A stretch of 64,000 nucleotides of DNA from Pleurotus ostreatus/Saccharomyces cerevisiae fusant (GCA_024196135.1 JAMQCK010000031.1:1-64000), one strand, 5' to 3'. Positions 21,774 to 35,669 are shown, numbered from the stretch's first letter. The notes: generated by a model from the sequence alone, not told the origin. Translations and numbers: made by a program.

Positions 21774-23209
21774 GATCCTGGATTTTTGCTGAACCGTTTT
21801 GGACGCTCGTTGCTGCGACTTGAGGATGTATCTATGTATTTCGTGCCTTTAAACGTTGAATTTTGCTTAACGAGGGCTGAAGATGACGACGGGAGCGGCG
21901 CGGTCGGGTGAGGGCACAGGGTTGCGATGATAGTTCAGGACAAAGCCAGCTCGGAACATGCCGAGGCGGAACCGAACATGCTGGCAATCTCCGGAAACAT
22001 TCTCACGGTAAGTTAAGGGCCCTGAGTAGACCTATTGTATGCCTTGAAGGGAGGAAGAGGGAGACAAGTGCAGACCTTGGTGTGCACCAGAGCGCCAGGA
22101 TACTACTACATATATCCTATTAAGGCAGCCAGGTACACGAGGAAGCGAGCCCAAGGCGACCTGGAAGTCGAACCAGCACGTGACTGGCTGGTATTGAGTG
22201 GCGGGCATCTCCGACGGTCCTAGTACACTACAAGGCGGCGCCAACCTGACCGACGACCGAGCTCCGCCGCATCCCAAGGCTAAATCAGCCGCCAGAGGTA
22301 GTGAGAAAGAAGGGTCGATGGCGGTAGGGCGACTCGAAACGCTGCGTGCCTGCAGAAGTCTGTCAGGGGATCGTCAGAGCAGTGCGCGCGCACAGAACTT
22401 CCGCAGCCGTTAGGGCGGGAGAGAGCTACGGGGCGTCGGCTGACGTCTGCTTGCCTCTCCTCAGTCTATCAGCAGGCTTGAGCATTCATTCGTGGCTCCC
22501 ATTTCCCGACTTGGGGCCACCACCCCCTTCCGTAACGTCTCGGTTCGTCTTTGCGAGAAACGAGACTTTGGTGAAGCCACCAACCTCGGTGCATAGCTCA
22601 CATTGTGGTATGCAATATGCACGGTCTCAAGTATGATTGAGCAGGATGTATACTTTACAGTACTTTCAAGGGGCGTGAATATTCTTCCTCACCTACACTC
22701 GATCAGGCGGTCCGTTCGAGGACAGCTTTGTCTCGAGGGAGGCTTGTCTCAGCTATAATGAGCCTCGGCAGCAACCAGGATCCCTCGAGGGCGCAGACAC
22801 GGTGATGGGGCGTCGGAGACAGGTACGGAAGCTAGTAGCCTTATTCTGCAATCATTTTGCCGCCGCGCATTACGCCCGTGCGTCCTTAGAGCCCGCCCGA
22901 CAGGGCGGGAGTGCGCGGCGTCTGCCAGTGAGCACACGCTGACTTCGCACGCATCCACCCGAAGGCGCATGCCGCGTCATATCGACTGTGTCGCCCTTAT
23001 AGCTACCCGGTGTCCTTCGACTCTTCAAGTGCATGTTCGCTGAACTGTTACAGAGTATAATCGTACACTGACCTACTAGTGACCGGCAAGAGAATCGCGG
23101 AACTCTTGCATCAGATTGTGCCCACGACCATTGCGCTGCTGCGTCACCTGCCAGTGAAGGGAGCTCGCGATGCAGCCCTGCTCGAATAGATCTTACATTG
23201 CGCGGAGGG
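21774..23209. other. Spacer between DUF6699 copies
   Basis: The segment at about 21.88-22.01 kb is repeated, diverged, at 24.24-24.37 kb after copy 2. It includes CTCGGAACATGCCGAG at 21950-21965. No coding region is supported. Confidence 0.55.
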
Positions 23210-23217
23210 TATATAAG
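23210..23217 (+). promoter_or_regulatory. TATA box of DUF6699 gene 2
   Basis: TATATAAG 79 bp upstream of the proposed ATG at 23289. Confidence 0.65.
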
Positions 23218-23288
23218 GTCAGGCTCGAAGCGGGCTCTTCACCCTACCGCCTGTTCCCTGCCACAGCATCGCACAAAAGCCTGCAGAT

Positions 23289-24149
23289 ATGCCATCGTCG
23301 TCGCACATCATGCCCTTTAATGGTGGCAGAGATGGGGTGAGTGATCTGTCAGGAGAGGTTAGTTATCACTGAGCAGCAGCCGCCTCTCAGCGGGATACCC
23401 AAAGCAATGAGGGGGAGGGTCACCATACACGGAAGCGGGCCCCAACGTCAGGGGCGACCAGTGACCACGAACGACGCGGTTCTCGGCGCCTGGCGCACCC
23501 TCCCCGGCTGCAGCAAGATAGCCCGCCCGGTCTCGCGCAAGGCGCATTCGGCGCCGCAGTATCCCACCCTCGGAGTATGGAGACACGAGTATTTCAGGAA
23601 AACTCACCACCCGTTCCATTGCCGCCACAGCTGCGCGCGCCGTTGTTGAACGACAGCCTCCCGCTACCGTCGCAGAGTGTTGCCGACGCTGGAGCAGCTC
23701 TGCACCCAGTTCTAATCAACGGGTGCAAATACGACCTCTCACTGCCGCCGCCGATGGCCTTGGTTTGTGCTTTCCAGCATGTGTCGGCCACCCAACCCGT
23801 TGTACCCTCGCTGGCGATAGAACTGCCGACGCCTCTCTCGCCAGTCCATGTACAGGCAGCCGCGCACGCGAACGAGGGCGAGAGCCAGAGAGGTCCAGCC
23901 TTCGTCACCGTCGCAGACGTGCTCTATGCGCTCTACGTCAACCTGCAGGAGCCCGCCGACGGATATGAACGGCGAGGCGAGCGAGTAGCGCAACACGTGC
24001 CGGGAGGTATCCCGACCGCAAGTAAGGGTGCCAGCGTGGAGGATAAGCCTCCGGGAAAGAGATTGGAGCATCTTTCAGGGCAGCGGAAATTCGCAGGGTT
24101 GTCGCCGTCGCGATTAGGGGGCGAAGTCTACACCCTTCACGTTGCATGA
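23289..24149 (+). CDS. DUF6699-type protein, copy 2
   Basis: Tandem paralogue of the gene at 20919, about 199 aa. Exon 1 (23289-23336) encodes 16 residues (MPSSSHIMPFNGGRDG). Exon 2 (23598-24149) carries the domain: LPLPSQSVADAG, LHPVLINGCKYDLSLPPP, VTVADVLYALYVNLQEPADGYERRGERV, LSGQRKFAGLSPS and GGEVYTLHVA. The last ten residues are the same as in copy 1, while the middle has diverged. The 261-nt intron is long for this window and could hide a small exon. Function unknown. Confidence 0.7.
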
Positions 24150-24829
24150 AATTCTGTACTGTTGTTCGACCTCTTGAGACTCTGACTGTTAGGACTTGGT
24201 TATGTACACATGTATCTCCTGTAAGATAGGTGCTGGTTATTTTGACGACGATCGAGGACGGCGACGAGAGCAGCTCAGTCAGAGCGAGGGCAGAGGGCTC
24301 TGATGGTGACCATCTCGGAACATGCCGAGAGGACAGCGGAACCAAACAAGCGGGCAATCTCCGAACATTTCGCACGCCTAATGATATGCGGCCTCCATCG
24401 CCTTCGCGCAGACCTCGCTGCTCAGAAAGCTCTGGAGGGACTTTTGTCTGTACATACTCGAGTCACATGTGGCAGACTCCTCCTACGCGCGCCAGTCTGT
24501 CCTCGGGACTCTAGCTCGGCCGAGTATCCTTGGCCCCTCGTTGGTTCCACTTCTCGCCGCAGAGTCGTCTGTCAGAGGGACGCGGTCGCAGAGCCTTCCA
24601 CCGCCTCTACGCCTGCCGAGAAGACCACGCCGACCGCAGATCCTCCAAACAAGACCCAACGGCAGCTGATGTCTTTATGCAGGCAAGCAACCCGTCGCAG
24701 CCACGGGCGCCCGCAGGCGCGCGGTCCCGCCGAGTGACGGTGGAGCGCGAGTGCGGGCCGTCTGAAACGCCGTACGCGCCGCAGGGTGCGTCCTCCGGGA
24801 GACCAGGAGCGACGACTACCAGTTGAGGG
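24150..24829. other. DUF6699-2 3' flank and TLP promoter
   Basis: Contains the second copy of the duplicated 3' flank (24.24-24.37 kb, with CTCGGAACATGCCGAG at 24314-24329). No coding region is supported. Confidence 0.55.
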
Positions 24830-24837
24830 TATAAAAG
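24830..24837 (+). promoter_or_regulatory. TATA box of the thaumatin-like gene
   Basis: TATAAAAG 113 bp upstream of the ATG at 24943. Confidence 0.6.
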
Positions 24838-24942
24838 ACGGAGGGGGTGAATGGACTGAGCATCATCCCCAAGTCGGTCTTCCGCCTCTACTCAGATACT
24901 CAGCCAGCCTTCCCGTTTTCGACCCTCCACGCTTTTATCACG

Positions 24943-25859
24943 ATGAAGAGCTTGGCTGTTATGTCTGTTCTCGTTGCGGCTGCCACCGCCCGCAAGTTCA
25001 CGGTCAAGAACAACTGCGCGTTCACCGTCTGGCCGGGTCTCTACACCGACCTGAACGCTGGCTCTGCCGTCCCCGACCACGCCACTGGGTGAGCCTCATC
25101 TCTTGACTTGCCTTTGAGCTCATACTGACGGGAATTTAGCTGGGAGCAGGGCGCTGGCGAGGAGGTCTCCTTCGACGTTCCCGACAACTGGACCGCCGGT
25201 CGCATCTGGCCGCGCACGGCCTGCGACTTCAGCACCAACCCGGGCCCCACCTCCTGCGAGACCGGTGGCTGCAACGGCGGCCTCGAGTGCTCCAAGGACG
25301 CCGGCACGGGTGTCCCGCCCGCGACCGTTGCGGAGTGGACGCTCAGCGGCGACGGCGACGCGGACTGGTACGACGTCTCGCTCGTCGACGGCTTCAACAT
25401 CCCCCTCGCCGTCACCCCGTCGACGGACTGCCAGGAGGCGTCGTGCCCCGCGGACCTCAACCCGGACTGCCCGGCCGAGCTCCAGCAGACCGGTGCGGAC
25501 GGCAAGGTCGTCGGCTGCAAGTCGGCGTGCCTCGCTAACCTCGACGGCAACCAGTGAGTAGCATCGAGCACGATGTTTGGCGCGGTCGATGCTGACCCCT
25601 CTTTTCAGGCAGGACTCCGCCAACTGCTGCAGCGGCTCGCACAACACTGCCGAGACCTGCCCGCCCGATGGTGTCCAGTACTACGACTACTTCAAGAACG
25701 CCTGCAAGAACTCGTACGTCTACGCCTACGACGAGTCCTCCAAGACGGCGCTCTGGACCTGCCCGACCGCCGACAAGGCTGGTGAGTGGTTCTGCTCTAC
25801 CTCTCTCGATACCACCCCTGACTTCTCGCACAGACTACACCGTCACCTTCTGCCCTTAA
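24943..25859 (+). CDS. Secreted thaumatin-like protein (GH64/TLP fold)
   Basis: Predicted secreted protein of 252 aa. Exons: 24943-25088, 25140-25553, 25609-25781, 25834-25859. A signal peptide (MKSLAVMSVLVAAATA) precedes FTVKNNCAFTVWPGLY, the usual TLP beginning. Sixteen cysteines are present after the signal, the full large-type TLP number expected for eight disulfides. Other TLP landmarks are AGRIWPRTACDF, CETGGCNGGLEC, PPATVAEWTL, DWYDVSLVDGFNIPL and the ending WTCPTADKADYTVTFCP. Fungal TLPs bind or weakly cleave beta-1,3-glucan and are linked to wall remodelling, for example in fruiting bodies; the precise role is not shown. An upstream in-frame ATG at 24847 is ignored because it would bury the signal peptide. 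Confidence 0.94.
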
Positions 25860-26252
25860 GCGGCCGGCTGCTTACGCCTTCACGACAAAAGGATCACTGG
25901 GGAGAAAGATCACATGCATTATCTATACCCTCAGCATATAAATTATTGGTCTTATTCATGAAGGAACCATGTTATGATTTGATATGAATACTGCTGCTTG
26001 CGGTGTCTGATGTATTGAGTCCCGGAGCGCCTGAGAAGTTGACCAAGACTTACAGTGTGGTCGGCGCATGTTAGTAGCTGTACTTCGAAGCCCTTTCGTG
26101 TGATTCACGAGATTGGGCAGGAGTAGCATTGGGCTAAAGGACTCAACAGACGCTGCGCTCAGGAGATGATGCGTGCATCCAAATTCGTGCCAGTGGGCGA
26201 GCGACACGCATGCGCAAAGAGGGCAAAAAGCGTCCGACGCACGCATACACAA
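25860..26252. other. Spacer TLP to tRNA-Thr
   Basis: AT-richer 3' UTR-like DNA and spacer. No gene seen. Confidence 0.6.
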
Positions 26253-26324
26253 TTCCCCGCAGCCGACTTGAACGACTGACCTCTTCATTACTAGTGAAGC
26301 GCTCTACCACTGAGCTAGCAGGGA
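26253..26324 (-). tRNA. tRNA-Thr (AGT)
   Basis: Folds by eye into a full 72-nt cloverleaf without intron. Acceptor TCCCTGC pairs with GCGGGGA, the D arm is GCTC-AGTGGTA-GAGC, the anticodon stem CTTCA/TGAAG has loop CTAGTAA (anticodon AGT), the variable loop is AGGTC, and the T arm is AGTCG-TTCAAGT-CGGCT. The B box is GGTTC-like (GTTCAAGTC). Discriminator base A. Confidence 0.9.
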
Positions 26325-26620
26325 GCTGATAGATTGTAGATTTATGCCGCGTTTGGAGCTTATGGCTCTCCTGGCACGGCACCTTCGAGCTGTATATATG
26401 AGCTGTAGACATGAAGCTAATCAGTAAGTCAGGACAATTGACGGGGCTTCACGCAATGGCTTCCGATCATGAATTTGTATACTTGAGACGAGCAGGTCGA
26501 CCACATGTTCAAGTTGGTTAACATGGACGGTATCATGCATAATGTGGTGTATACGCTAGGTGGTCGAGTGCGTTGAGCAGCTCGTGAGTCTATAGCAGCC
26601 ACCATGGCAGAGTCCGCTTC
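26325..26620. other. Spacer tRNA-Thr to FunK1-1
   Basis: Probably upstream DNA of the tRNA and the 3' UTR of the kinase. No gene seen. Confidence 0.5.
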
Positions 26621-29023
26621 TCAGTCCCTGCCGCTGTCGCTCTGAGTGGACTTCCGGGCGCGCTTCGTTGGACGCGGGTGGGCGCACTCGGCCTCAGTAT
26701 CGCCTCCCTTCATGGCGTCCGACTTTCCGGACCCAATAAGCGTTGTGCCGCGCGAGCTGCCCGCCTGCAGCTCGTTGCTGTCGCGCTTCCGGCGAGTCCC
26801 TTGTCCCGACGTCCTGGCACAACCCCCGCTGCGCGAGGCTTCCGCAATGGTTCCGTTGTTGACCATCGACGTGTCGCGCAGCCTCGGATCGGTCGCCGCG
26901 GTTTGCCGGGCCCTGTAGATCTCGAGGACGTGTTCGGGTGCATGCTGGTGGTCCGCGTCGTTGAGGCGGTCGTTGCTCTTGAAAAGTCCCCGCGCCTCTC
27001 CTATCTCCATCAAGGACCGCCACTTGCTCTGGAGCTTCTCGTAGTCACGAAGGTCGGGAAGAGCAAGCTCGGCCTGAGCGAGAGACTTGCGAGCGTCGTC
27101 AGCTTGCCCCAGTAGGTCGATGACCCTCCCTTTCTCGAAATCGTCTACCATGCGGCGCAGATCCGTGACATTGGAGCTATGTCGGTTCCAGTCAGTGATG
27201 AGAGTGCGGTACATCCTGAGCCATACGGCCAGCGCTTTAGAGACGCTGTCCGGAAGGACGAAAGTTGCCTCGTATGCGAAGCGTTCGAGGAATAGGCCCT
27301 TGTATGAACCTCCTCCAGCCATTTCTCCCCCTAAATACCTTGGAAATTCGATCTCGTAGAAGACGTTGTCGATGCAGTCGACAAGGTCCGTTTCTCTGGA
27401 AGGGAAATATAGAAGGATCATGTAGAAGGCCACCCAGAATAAGGACTCGAGATCGTCCTGCACGGTGTGCAGCTCCCAAGGTGTCTTCAGCAACGAGGTC
27501 GATATGAATGGCCACGTTCCCTGCACAGATCGTCAGTAAGAGCAGCGCATCAACAAGCTCGTGTAAGTACCGTGCGTTCAGGGCGGCCCGACTTCCTGGG
27601 AAGCTCAGCTAGAGGGTTGAGACGAGGGTCTTTCTCCATGTCCGCCGGCGTCGGTGTCTGTGCACATCGATCCCAGTCAACGAGAACTCCCTCCTGCTTC
27701 TCATCGTCCCACATGATATTGCGAAAGCTCAGGTCACGATGGAGCTTTTGGCATTTCTCGACGGCCTCGCGATGACCTAGACCGAGTTAGCATACATATT
27801 GAAGCGCGGATGGAAGGCCGCTTACATGTACACGCGTTGTACAAGATCTGTAGAAGATGCTTGGAATCCCTGAACTCCCAAAGCGGACGATAAAAGTGCT
27901 CCACTAGGCGGTGATGGACGCGTGGACGACATTCTCTGTCTGGACCGACGCTGTGCCCGTCGACAATGTACACATGTGTGTCTGTCTGCTGGTCCGGGAG
28001 ATCGCCACCGCATACAAGTGCCGGCGCGTAGCGTACGCCGTGCTCGTTGAGCTGCCTGATGACGTCGGCCTCGCGTTCCGCGTGCAAAGGCCGCCACGAG
28101 TCCTTCAGGAAGAAGACCTTGTCCTCTATTGGGCACCATGCAGGACAGCTCAGCGTCGCACGGGTACAGATACCGTATGCATCGCGTTCGGGGGCCCAGA
28201 CGTAGAAGGAGCGCCACCCAGACTTTGCTCCTGAGTCGACAGGCACCTTCATCTCGAGGACGGGCAAGTCCCGTTTGTACGGAGGAACATACGGTTCGAG
28301 GGCGGCGCGAGCGCGAGCTTCAAGGATGGCGTCCTCCTTCGGAACCGGGCGCACGGTCGAGTCCGACCCCTGCGCCTCGGGAGAAAGGTTGTCGAAGCGA
28401 TGAAGAAGGTCGTCGAGGTCCCGGAACCGATCGCTTTCATCCCAGGGTCGTTTTTCAGACACGATAAGACCGCCCCGGTCCATGCGGATGAGGCGAAAGT
28501 ATTCGGGATTGACGAAGAGGAAAAGCGAGAAGAGATGATGCTGACGATTGTGCATCTTTGCAAGATACGCCATCACTTGTTTGGCCACGTCCCTGCCCTT
28601 GTCGGTGGCCTCCGATGTCAAGGTGCTCAGGTCCAGAGAGTTATCGAAGATGTCGAAGTCCAGGTAGTCTTCAACCAAGTCTGGCACTGCCTCGTTGTAT
28701 TGCGTGCAATCTCGCAGGTCGACATAGACAGCCGGCTGAGCGGATATATCCGCCTCAGGCTCGGAAGCATGTGCGGAGGGGTCCATAATGTGGTGATTCG
28801 TCAGAATTCTACTGATTCCTGCGATCTAAGAGTGCGTCAGGTTACTCTGCCACCAGTGTGAACACATTGAGCGCACCAAGGGTGGCCACGATGCTTTCGC
28901 ATCGCTGAGAGCGTCCTCCAGTCTGTACCGAGTACTCCCGGTGGGAGACTCCGCCGTCGGAACAAATTCCTCGAGGAACTCCTCGTAATTCATGCTAGCG
29001 ATCGTGCATTTGCGCATGTTCAT
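26621..29023 (-). CDS. FunK1-type fungal protein kinase 1
   Basis: Predicted cytosolic or nuclear Ser/Thr kinase of the FunK1 family expanded in Agaricomycetes, 750 aa. Exons: 29023-28877, 28825-27826, 27776-27571, 27520-26621. The FunK1 N-terminal part is on exon 2 (YVDLRDCTQYNEAVPDLV). The likely beta-3 lysine is in KVFFLKDSWR. The catalytic loop HRDLSFRN is at residues 395-402, with VDWD in place of DFG. The hallmark HTVQDDLESLFWV block is at the start of exon 4. The C-terminus is basic and low-complexity (TRRKRDSN, PTKRARKS). The three ATGs near the start are in frame (29023, 29017, 28993). Exons 1-2, intron 1 and a little upstream DNA are nearly identical to FunK1-3 at 39339, in inverted orientation. 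Confidence 0.93.
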
Positions 29024-29505
29024 GCCCGATGTTGCACGCCACTGGTCTTGTTGTCCGTAGTGAGGGCCGATATTAGTAGCGAGTTATTCGTGGCTCTTGA
29101 GGGGGGTAGGACGACAGGAAGAAGTGATATGTGATCCTGCAGACGATGGTTGTAGACAAGCGAAGTCGGACTTTGATGATGGGAATTTCGAGCGCAGGTC
29201 ACGTGGTCGCCACGAGGCGATGCCTTCTCAACTTGTTGAAGTTCTCAACTCCAGTCCTCCGCAGTGACGTGTCTGATAAAGATGCAGCATGAACCGCGGG
29301 AGAACGTGTTCAGATTAAAGCACCAGCCCGAACGAAAGCGAGCCGTCAGGCAGACAGGGTGCACTTGTGTCCGCCGGGAAAGAGCGAGTTTGAGTGAGCT
29401 ATGTGATGCTCGTTGCACAGCATCCCACCCACATTTAATCACTACAAGTACATTCAGTTGCCCCCATAGATCGTCCAGTCCCTTTCACGTCGCGAACTAC
29501 CACTC
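29024..29505. other. FunK1-1 upstream region and PIP 3' flank
   Basis: Similarity to the DNA upstream of FunK1-3 stops about 25-35 bp upstream of the ATG. No gene seen. Confidence 0.5.
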
Positions 29506-31390
<1,885 letters not shown>

Positions 31391-31873
31391 GGTGCTTGAC
31401 GGCGAGGGCGCTGACTGCGATGGGTGCGATGGGTACGATGGGTGCGAGTGGAGGGATCGAGTAGATGGTGGGTGCAGGAAGGAGTTGAGCTTATACTGAG
31501 GCACCGGAAGGGTCTTGGAGACTGAGTTGGCGCTGGCAGCGGCGCCTGAGCCGTATTGCGTCCGAATGTGTGCACGATCACATGCGCGTCTCGACGCGCG
31601 AGCATTTGTGAATGCTCTCCGTGGCGTGAAAAGCGGTTGAGGTAATTTAAGTTTTCTGGGGAACGCAGTTGTACGCGACCCCGACGCACAACACAGCCTG
31701 AACATGAAGGTAGAAGATAGGACGAATCACACCGAGAATTCAAAACATCCACACGTGTACTGGCGAGGGGACGGGATACATGAAATTTGAGAGCAGGCCA
31801 GCTCGCGACCGGCAGACATATTCCAATACACAGTAAGCGAATAAGTTACAGCCTCTATCCTAGTAGTCTAGAT
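31391..31873. other. PIP promoter and phosphatase 3' flank
   Basis: About 480 bp between two minus-strand genes. The stretch just upstream of the PIP start holds GATGGGTGCGATGGGTACGATGGGTGCGAG-type short repeats (31418-31450). No gene seen. Confidence 0.5.
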
Positions 31874-33336
31874 CTACGACACCCCCGCCAGGTCCTCCGC
31901 CTTGAGCGTCAACTCCCGCACATCATCCGCAATGAGCTCCTTCCCATCCACATACAGCGCATTGACCACCTCCCGCTCCCTATACACCCACGCTTCCTCA
32001 TCACCCTCAGCTTTGTCTACCTTCCTCACCGGCACCAGCTCATACCGCACCTCCAACGCTGAGAGCGCCCCGCCATACGCATGGCTAATGCCCGTGTCAA
32101 TGATGATAATCTTCCCCCCGCACCGCGACACGATGCCATGGAAGTCCGGCGTGTGGCCCATGATCATGCGTCGGGTACCGGTCTTATTGAGCACGCCGTC
32201 CACCGCGGCGCACACCTCGGCTTCGGTGCCCAGCGCCCAACCGCGGTACCACAGCGGGCCGTCGGCACCGTAAAGCTCGGCCTCTTCTTCGGTGGTGCTG
32301 TGAGGTAGGCCAGGATAGGCGGCGGGTGGATGGGGTGGAGGTTGGGTGCGGCGCTGAAGTTTGCGCAGCAGAGAGTCCGAGAGGTCGTTGATGCGGGAGG
32401 GAAAGGGGGAGAGGTTGCTGTACGTCGGGGAGAGGCCGCCGTGGACAAAGGAGAGCGCGGTGTGAGAGAGGAGGGGACTCGCAGAGGCTTCTTCGTTGTT
32501 GGGGTAGGGCGTATTCGGCGGGCCGAGGGCGGGGTGAAGAGGTAAGCGAGAGGCGGTGGTGTAGTTGGCGGCCCAGGTGCTGCCGATGCGCCCGGTGGAG
32601 AGCATCTCTTGGCGCTCCTTCACGGAGCCGAAGGTCTTTATCTCGGAAGGATAGACGTATCTGAAGGAGTGAAGGTCAGTCCAACGCGGACAGTTGGCAC
32701 ATACGAGATACGCACCTCCAGTCACCGATCGCATTCATCCATTCGTGGTTCCCCAGGTGCGAGAGGACCTGGCCTCCCGTTTCAGGCGCCTGCGCGCGCA
32801 GCTTGTCCATGAGGTCAAACAGCGGGATCGTGTCGTCGCCTCTGTGACACGAGTAAGCCCAGCGTCCCCCAAGTGATGAATGGTTACTGCGCGTATTGAC
32901 CTTAGCTAGTTCACCATCCCACTCACCTGTCTATGATATCCCCCGTCTGCACGAAGAAGTCCGGAATACCAGACCAGTCGCCCGCCTCGTCGATCACGTC
33001 CGAGAACTTGAGGACCTTGAGCGCATTCGGGAGGTCGCCGTGTAGGTCGCCTACGGCGACGATGTGGCGCTTGAAGGAGGGAGGCGCGTCGGAGGGGAGT
33101 CCTTCATGAGCCTGCGTCGATGTTTGCTCCCCAAGAATCGCCTGCCGTTGCCCATCGACCTCCTGCACCACTGGTTTCCCGCCAAGCACAGCCTGCTCCC
33201 CGCCCAGCACATTCGCCACCGAGGTCGGAAGGTGCAGCAGCAAGCTCGTCGGGACGAGAGACGTGAGTTCCAGATAGTAAAAGGCGACGGCGAGCAGGAG
33301 CGCAATGGCGCTCAGATGTAGCCGGCCGGGCGCCAT
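31874..33336 (-). CDS. Calcineurin-like (Shewanella-type) metallophosphoesterase, membrane anchored
   Basis: Predicted metal-dependent phosphatase, 440 aa. Exons: 33336-32927, 32841-32716, 32660-31874. An N-terminal hydrophobic stretch (LSAIALLLAVAFYYLELTSL, about 8-27) is a signal anchor, so the catalytic part should be luminal or extracellular. Metal-binding motifs are GDLHGD at 96-101, GDIIDRGDD at 132-140 and GNHEW at 167-171. MGHTPDF and a late GISHAYGG follow on exon 3. This is the pattern of the Shewanella-like protein phosphatase group, whose Tyr or Ser/Thr target is not predictable here. The upstream region contains the second copy of a dispersed repeat; an in-frame ATG inside it would extend the protein but bury the anchor, so 33336 is chosen. 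Confidence 0.9.
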
Positions 33337-33378
33337 TGTGATGATGATGGCGGAAGCAAAGCTGCTTTGGTTCCCGAT

Positions 33379-33523
33379 TGGGAAGGATTTGTTGATTGTG
33401 CGCCGTGCGGGGTTGCTTCTGACCACCATGTGCTCTCGACTTCCTCTATCCTCTTCTACCCTACGCATGAAGCTCACCTTAATCAATTCTTAGATGTCTA
33501 AACTTACAACACTTGTTCTCAAC
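33379..33523 (+). repeat. Dispersed repeat, copy b (upstream of phosphatase)
   Basis: Shares the identical 62-base core (33396-33457) with copy a, with matching ends GGGAAGGATTT and CTTGTTCTCAACG. It lies 43 bp upstream of the phosphatase ATG, in its promoter or 5' UTR, and left of the divergent pectate lyase. Confidence 0.85.
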
Positions 33524-33654
33524 GTAAATTCAAGCTGAGAACGAACTGACTGCGACTTGTGCGCGTGAGGCGTCAGCATGCTGGTAGCGGCCAGCGGGCC
33601 GTCCTCTCCCTGACAGCTTGCTTCTCATTCCTCCGCGATTCATGAAGCTGGCCC

Positions 33655-33660
33655 TATATA
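33655..33660 (+). promoter_or_regulatory. TATA box of the pectate lyase
   Basis: CCCTATATACG, 60 bp upstream of the ATG at 33720. Confidence 0.5.
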
Positions 33661-33719
33661 CGCTTCTGCATGCGTGTCTGACCGCTCAGCACCTCCAGGA
33701 TTTTTGCGCCTCTGTGGAC

Positions 33720-35145
33720 ATGCTACGCGTCGTCGTCCTCTTAATTTCCCTACTCTCTGGGACCCACTGCGCAGCTGCGCAAGATGGATATGCCACTGAG
33801 AACGGAGGCGTCACTGGTGGCGCTGGCGGTACCACTACCACTGTGTCATCTGCGGCGGCCTTCAAGACGGCTATCTCGGTGCGTAATTCATGCCCACACC
33901 TTTGGCAACTTTATGCTAATTGAACTGTGTTCCTACAGCAAGATGAACCTACCGTCGTCTACCTCGATGGTCCTCTCGAACTTGACGACCGCCTTAAAGT
34001 CACCAGCGACACGAGCATCATCGGCGTAGGCTCGGACGCCGTCATCACCGGTGGCGGACTTCGCATCGAGGACGCGTCGAATGTCATCGTGCAGAACCTG
34101 GTCATCAACAAGGTCGTGGGTATGTGACCGTTTGACATCATTGCATCCGTCGCTCTCAGTGTATCTGTTACTCGACTCGGGTGCGGCGTGCCTAGACAAG
34201 GACTGACGAAATTCTTTCCAGGCGACGACGCTGTCAGCATTCAGGAAAGCACGAACGTGTGGATCGACCACAACGAATTCTTCTCGGATACGGACCATGG
34301 ATTCGACTACTACGACGGCCTGCTCGATATAACACACGGCTGCGACTTCATCACGGTGTCCTACAATTATTTCCATGATCACTACAAGGTCAGTTCAATC
34401 GCTTTGGACACTGCAAGCTCGCATATTTACCCCGTTTGCAGTGCTCCCTCATCGGTGCCGATCCCGACAACGCTGATGAAGGTGAGTGAACAGAAGGTTG
34501 GCCGTTGCGTCGACTGAGCTGGGTCGCAGACACCGGCAAATTCCACATCACCTACCACCACAACCACTTCAAGAATATTCATACGAGGACGCCTGGTAGG
34601 CTTCGTCATTTCACCATTTGAGATCCCCTCACGCAGAGTCGATACAGCCGCCCGCTTCGCCCACGTACACTCGTACAACAATCTGTTCGAGGACATCGTT
34701 TCGCAAGGAATTCACTCGCGCTCGGATGCCGAAGTCCTCGTCGAAGGCAACGTCTTTGTAAATTCGACCGAACCGCGTGAGTGGCAAACAGCGTAACGCA
34801 CGCGTCGGCGTGCATTTCTGACGGTGTGGCCCCGATTTCTTCGTCGCCTCCTACGACTCCAGTCTCGACATACGGCTTCGTCATCCCAGACGACTCGCCA
34901 GAAGACCCCGAGGGCGACTACGAGCCCGACGGGTACGCGAACTTAGGCGCAGGTACGTAGGCGTCTACGCGCGTCCCTGGAAGATGCGGCTAATGGATGT
35001 GATGACAGACAATGACTGGGGCAGCGGCGAGATCAATCTCACGCAGACGGGAACCTTCACGAGCGTGCCGTATGCGTACACGCTCACGCCGCTGGACGAA
35101 GTGCAGGCGGTGGTGCAGGCTGGGGCGGGGGTAGGCAAATTGTAA
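33720..35145 (+). CDS. Secreted pectate lyase, PL1 family
   Basis: Predicted secreted enzyme that cleaves pectate by beta-elimination, 322 aa. Eight exons: 33720-33878, 33939-34119, 34222-34388, 34442-34481, 34530-34595, 34648-34776, 34863-34952, 35009-35145. The start at MLRVVVLLISLLSGTHCAA gives a good signal peptide; upstream in-frame ATGs lie before or beside the TATA box. Parallel beta-helix features of PL1 follow: DTSIIGVGSDAVITGGGLRI, NVIVQNLVI, DDAVSIQESTNVWIDHNEF, a DYYDGLLDI stretch with the calcium-site acids, ITVSYNYFHDHYK, FHITYHHNHFKNI and RFAHVHSYNNLFE. The catalytic Arg region reads RTPAARFAHVHSYNN rather than the commoner RFG form. It points to plant cell wall degradation, like the lignocellulose lifestyle suggested by other genes. 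Confidence 0.92.
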
Positions 35146-35669
35146 TATGACCTTGCATTGAGGCTGTCGTTAGGGAGCCTTGGGTTCCCGGTTTGCCGAG
35201 CGTATGCCAGGGACAACCGCGCCTTCGGATGGCCAGATATGAAAGACCTCGACGCTGCCACTCTACCGGGCCTTCTCAATCGATGCCGATGAAACGGCCA
35301 TGCCACCTTGCACTAATATGGCCATCCCATTGTCCGAGTCAGACAGACATGCACCGCACTGGTCTATAAGCGAGCCGTAAGGCCGAAGGACTCGGATCTG
35401 ATCAATGGCTTCGGAATGTGAGGTGGCTCGCTGGCCTTTCGCGCGTGCAGACCACTGCCGAATCGCCGGATGATTGCGAACAATGGAAAGAGAAAACGTG
35501 CGGGCCCTTCGACATTGCTTGATCTCCTTTGTTCGCGGAGGCTGAACGTTTCAACAACCTTCCGCGCGTGAGGCGAAGAGCTTTTGATCGCCGGACGTCG
35601 TTCCGCTGGACTTTGGTGGCCTTGTTCTGTATCTGAGCTCAATTATCGCTGGTCTGAGAACCAAAAAGC
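35146..35669. other. Spacer pectate lyase to tRNA-Arg
   Basis: No gene seen. Contains the pectate lyase 3' UTR. Confidence 0.6.

Noticed and set aside
20919..25859. A defence or secondary-metabolite cluster around DUF6699 and thaumatin-like genes
   Set aside because: No core biosynthetic enzyme (PKS, NRPS, terpene synthase, P450) and no regulator nearby; shared TATA promoters alone do not make a cluster.
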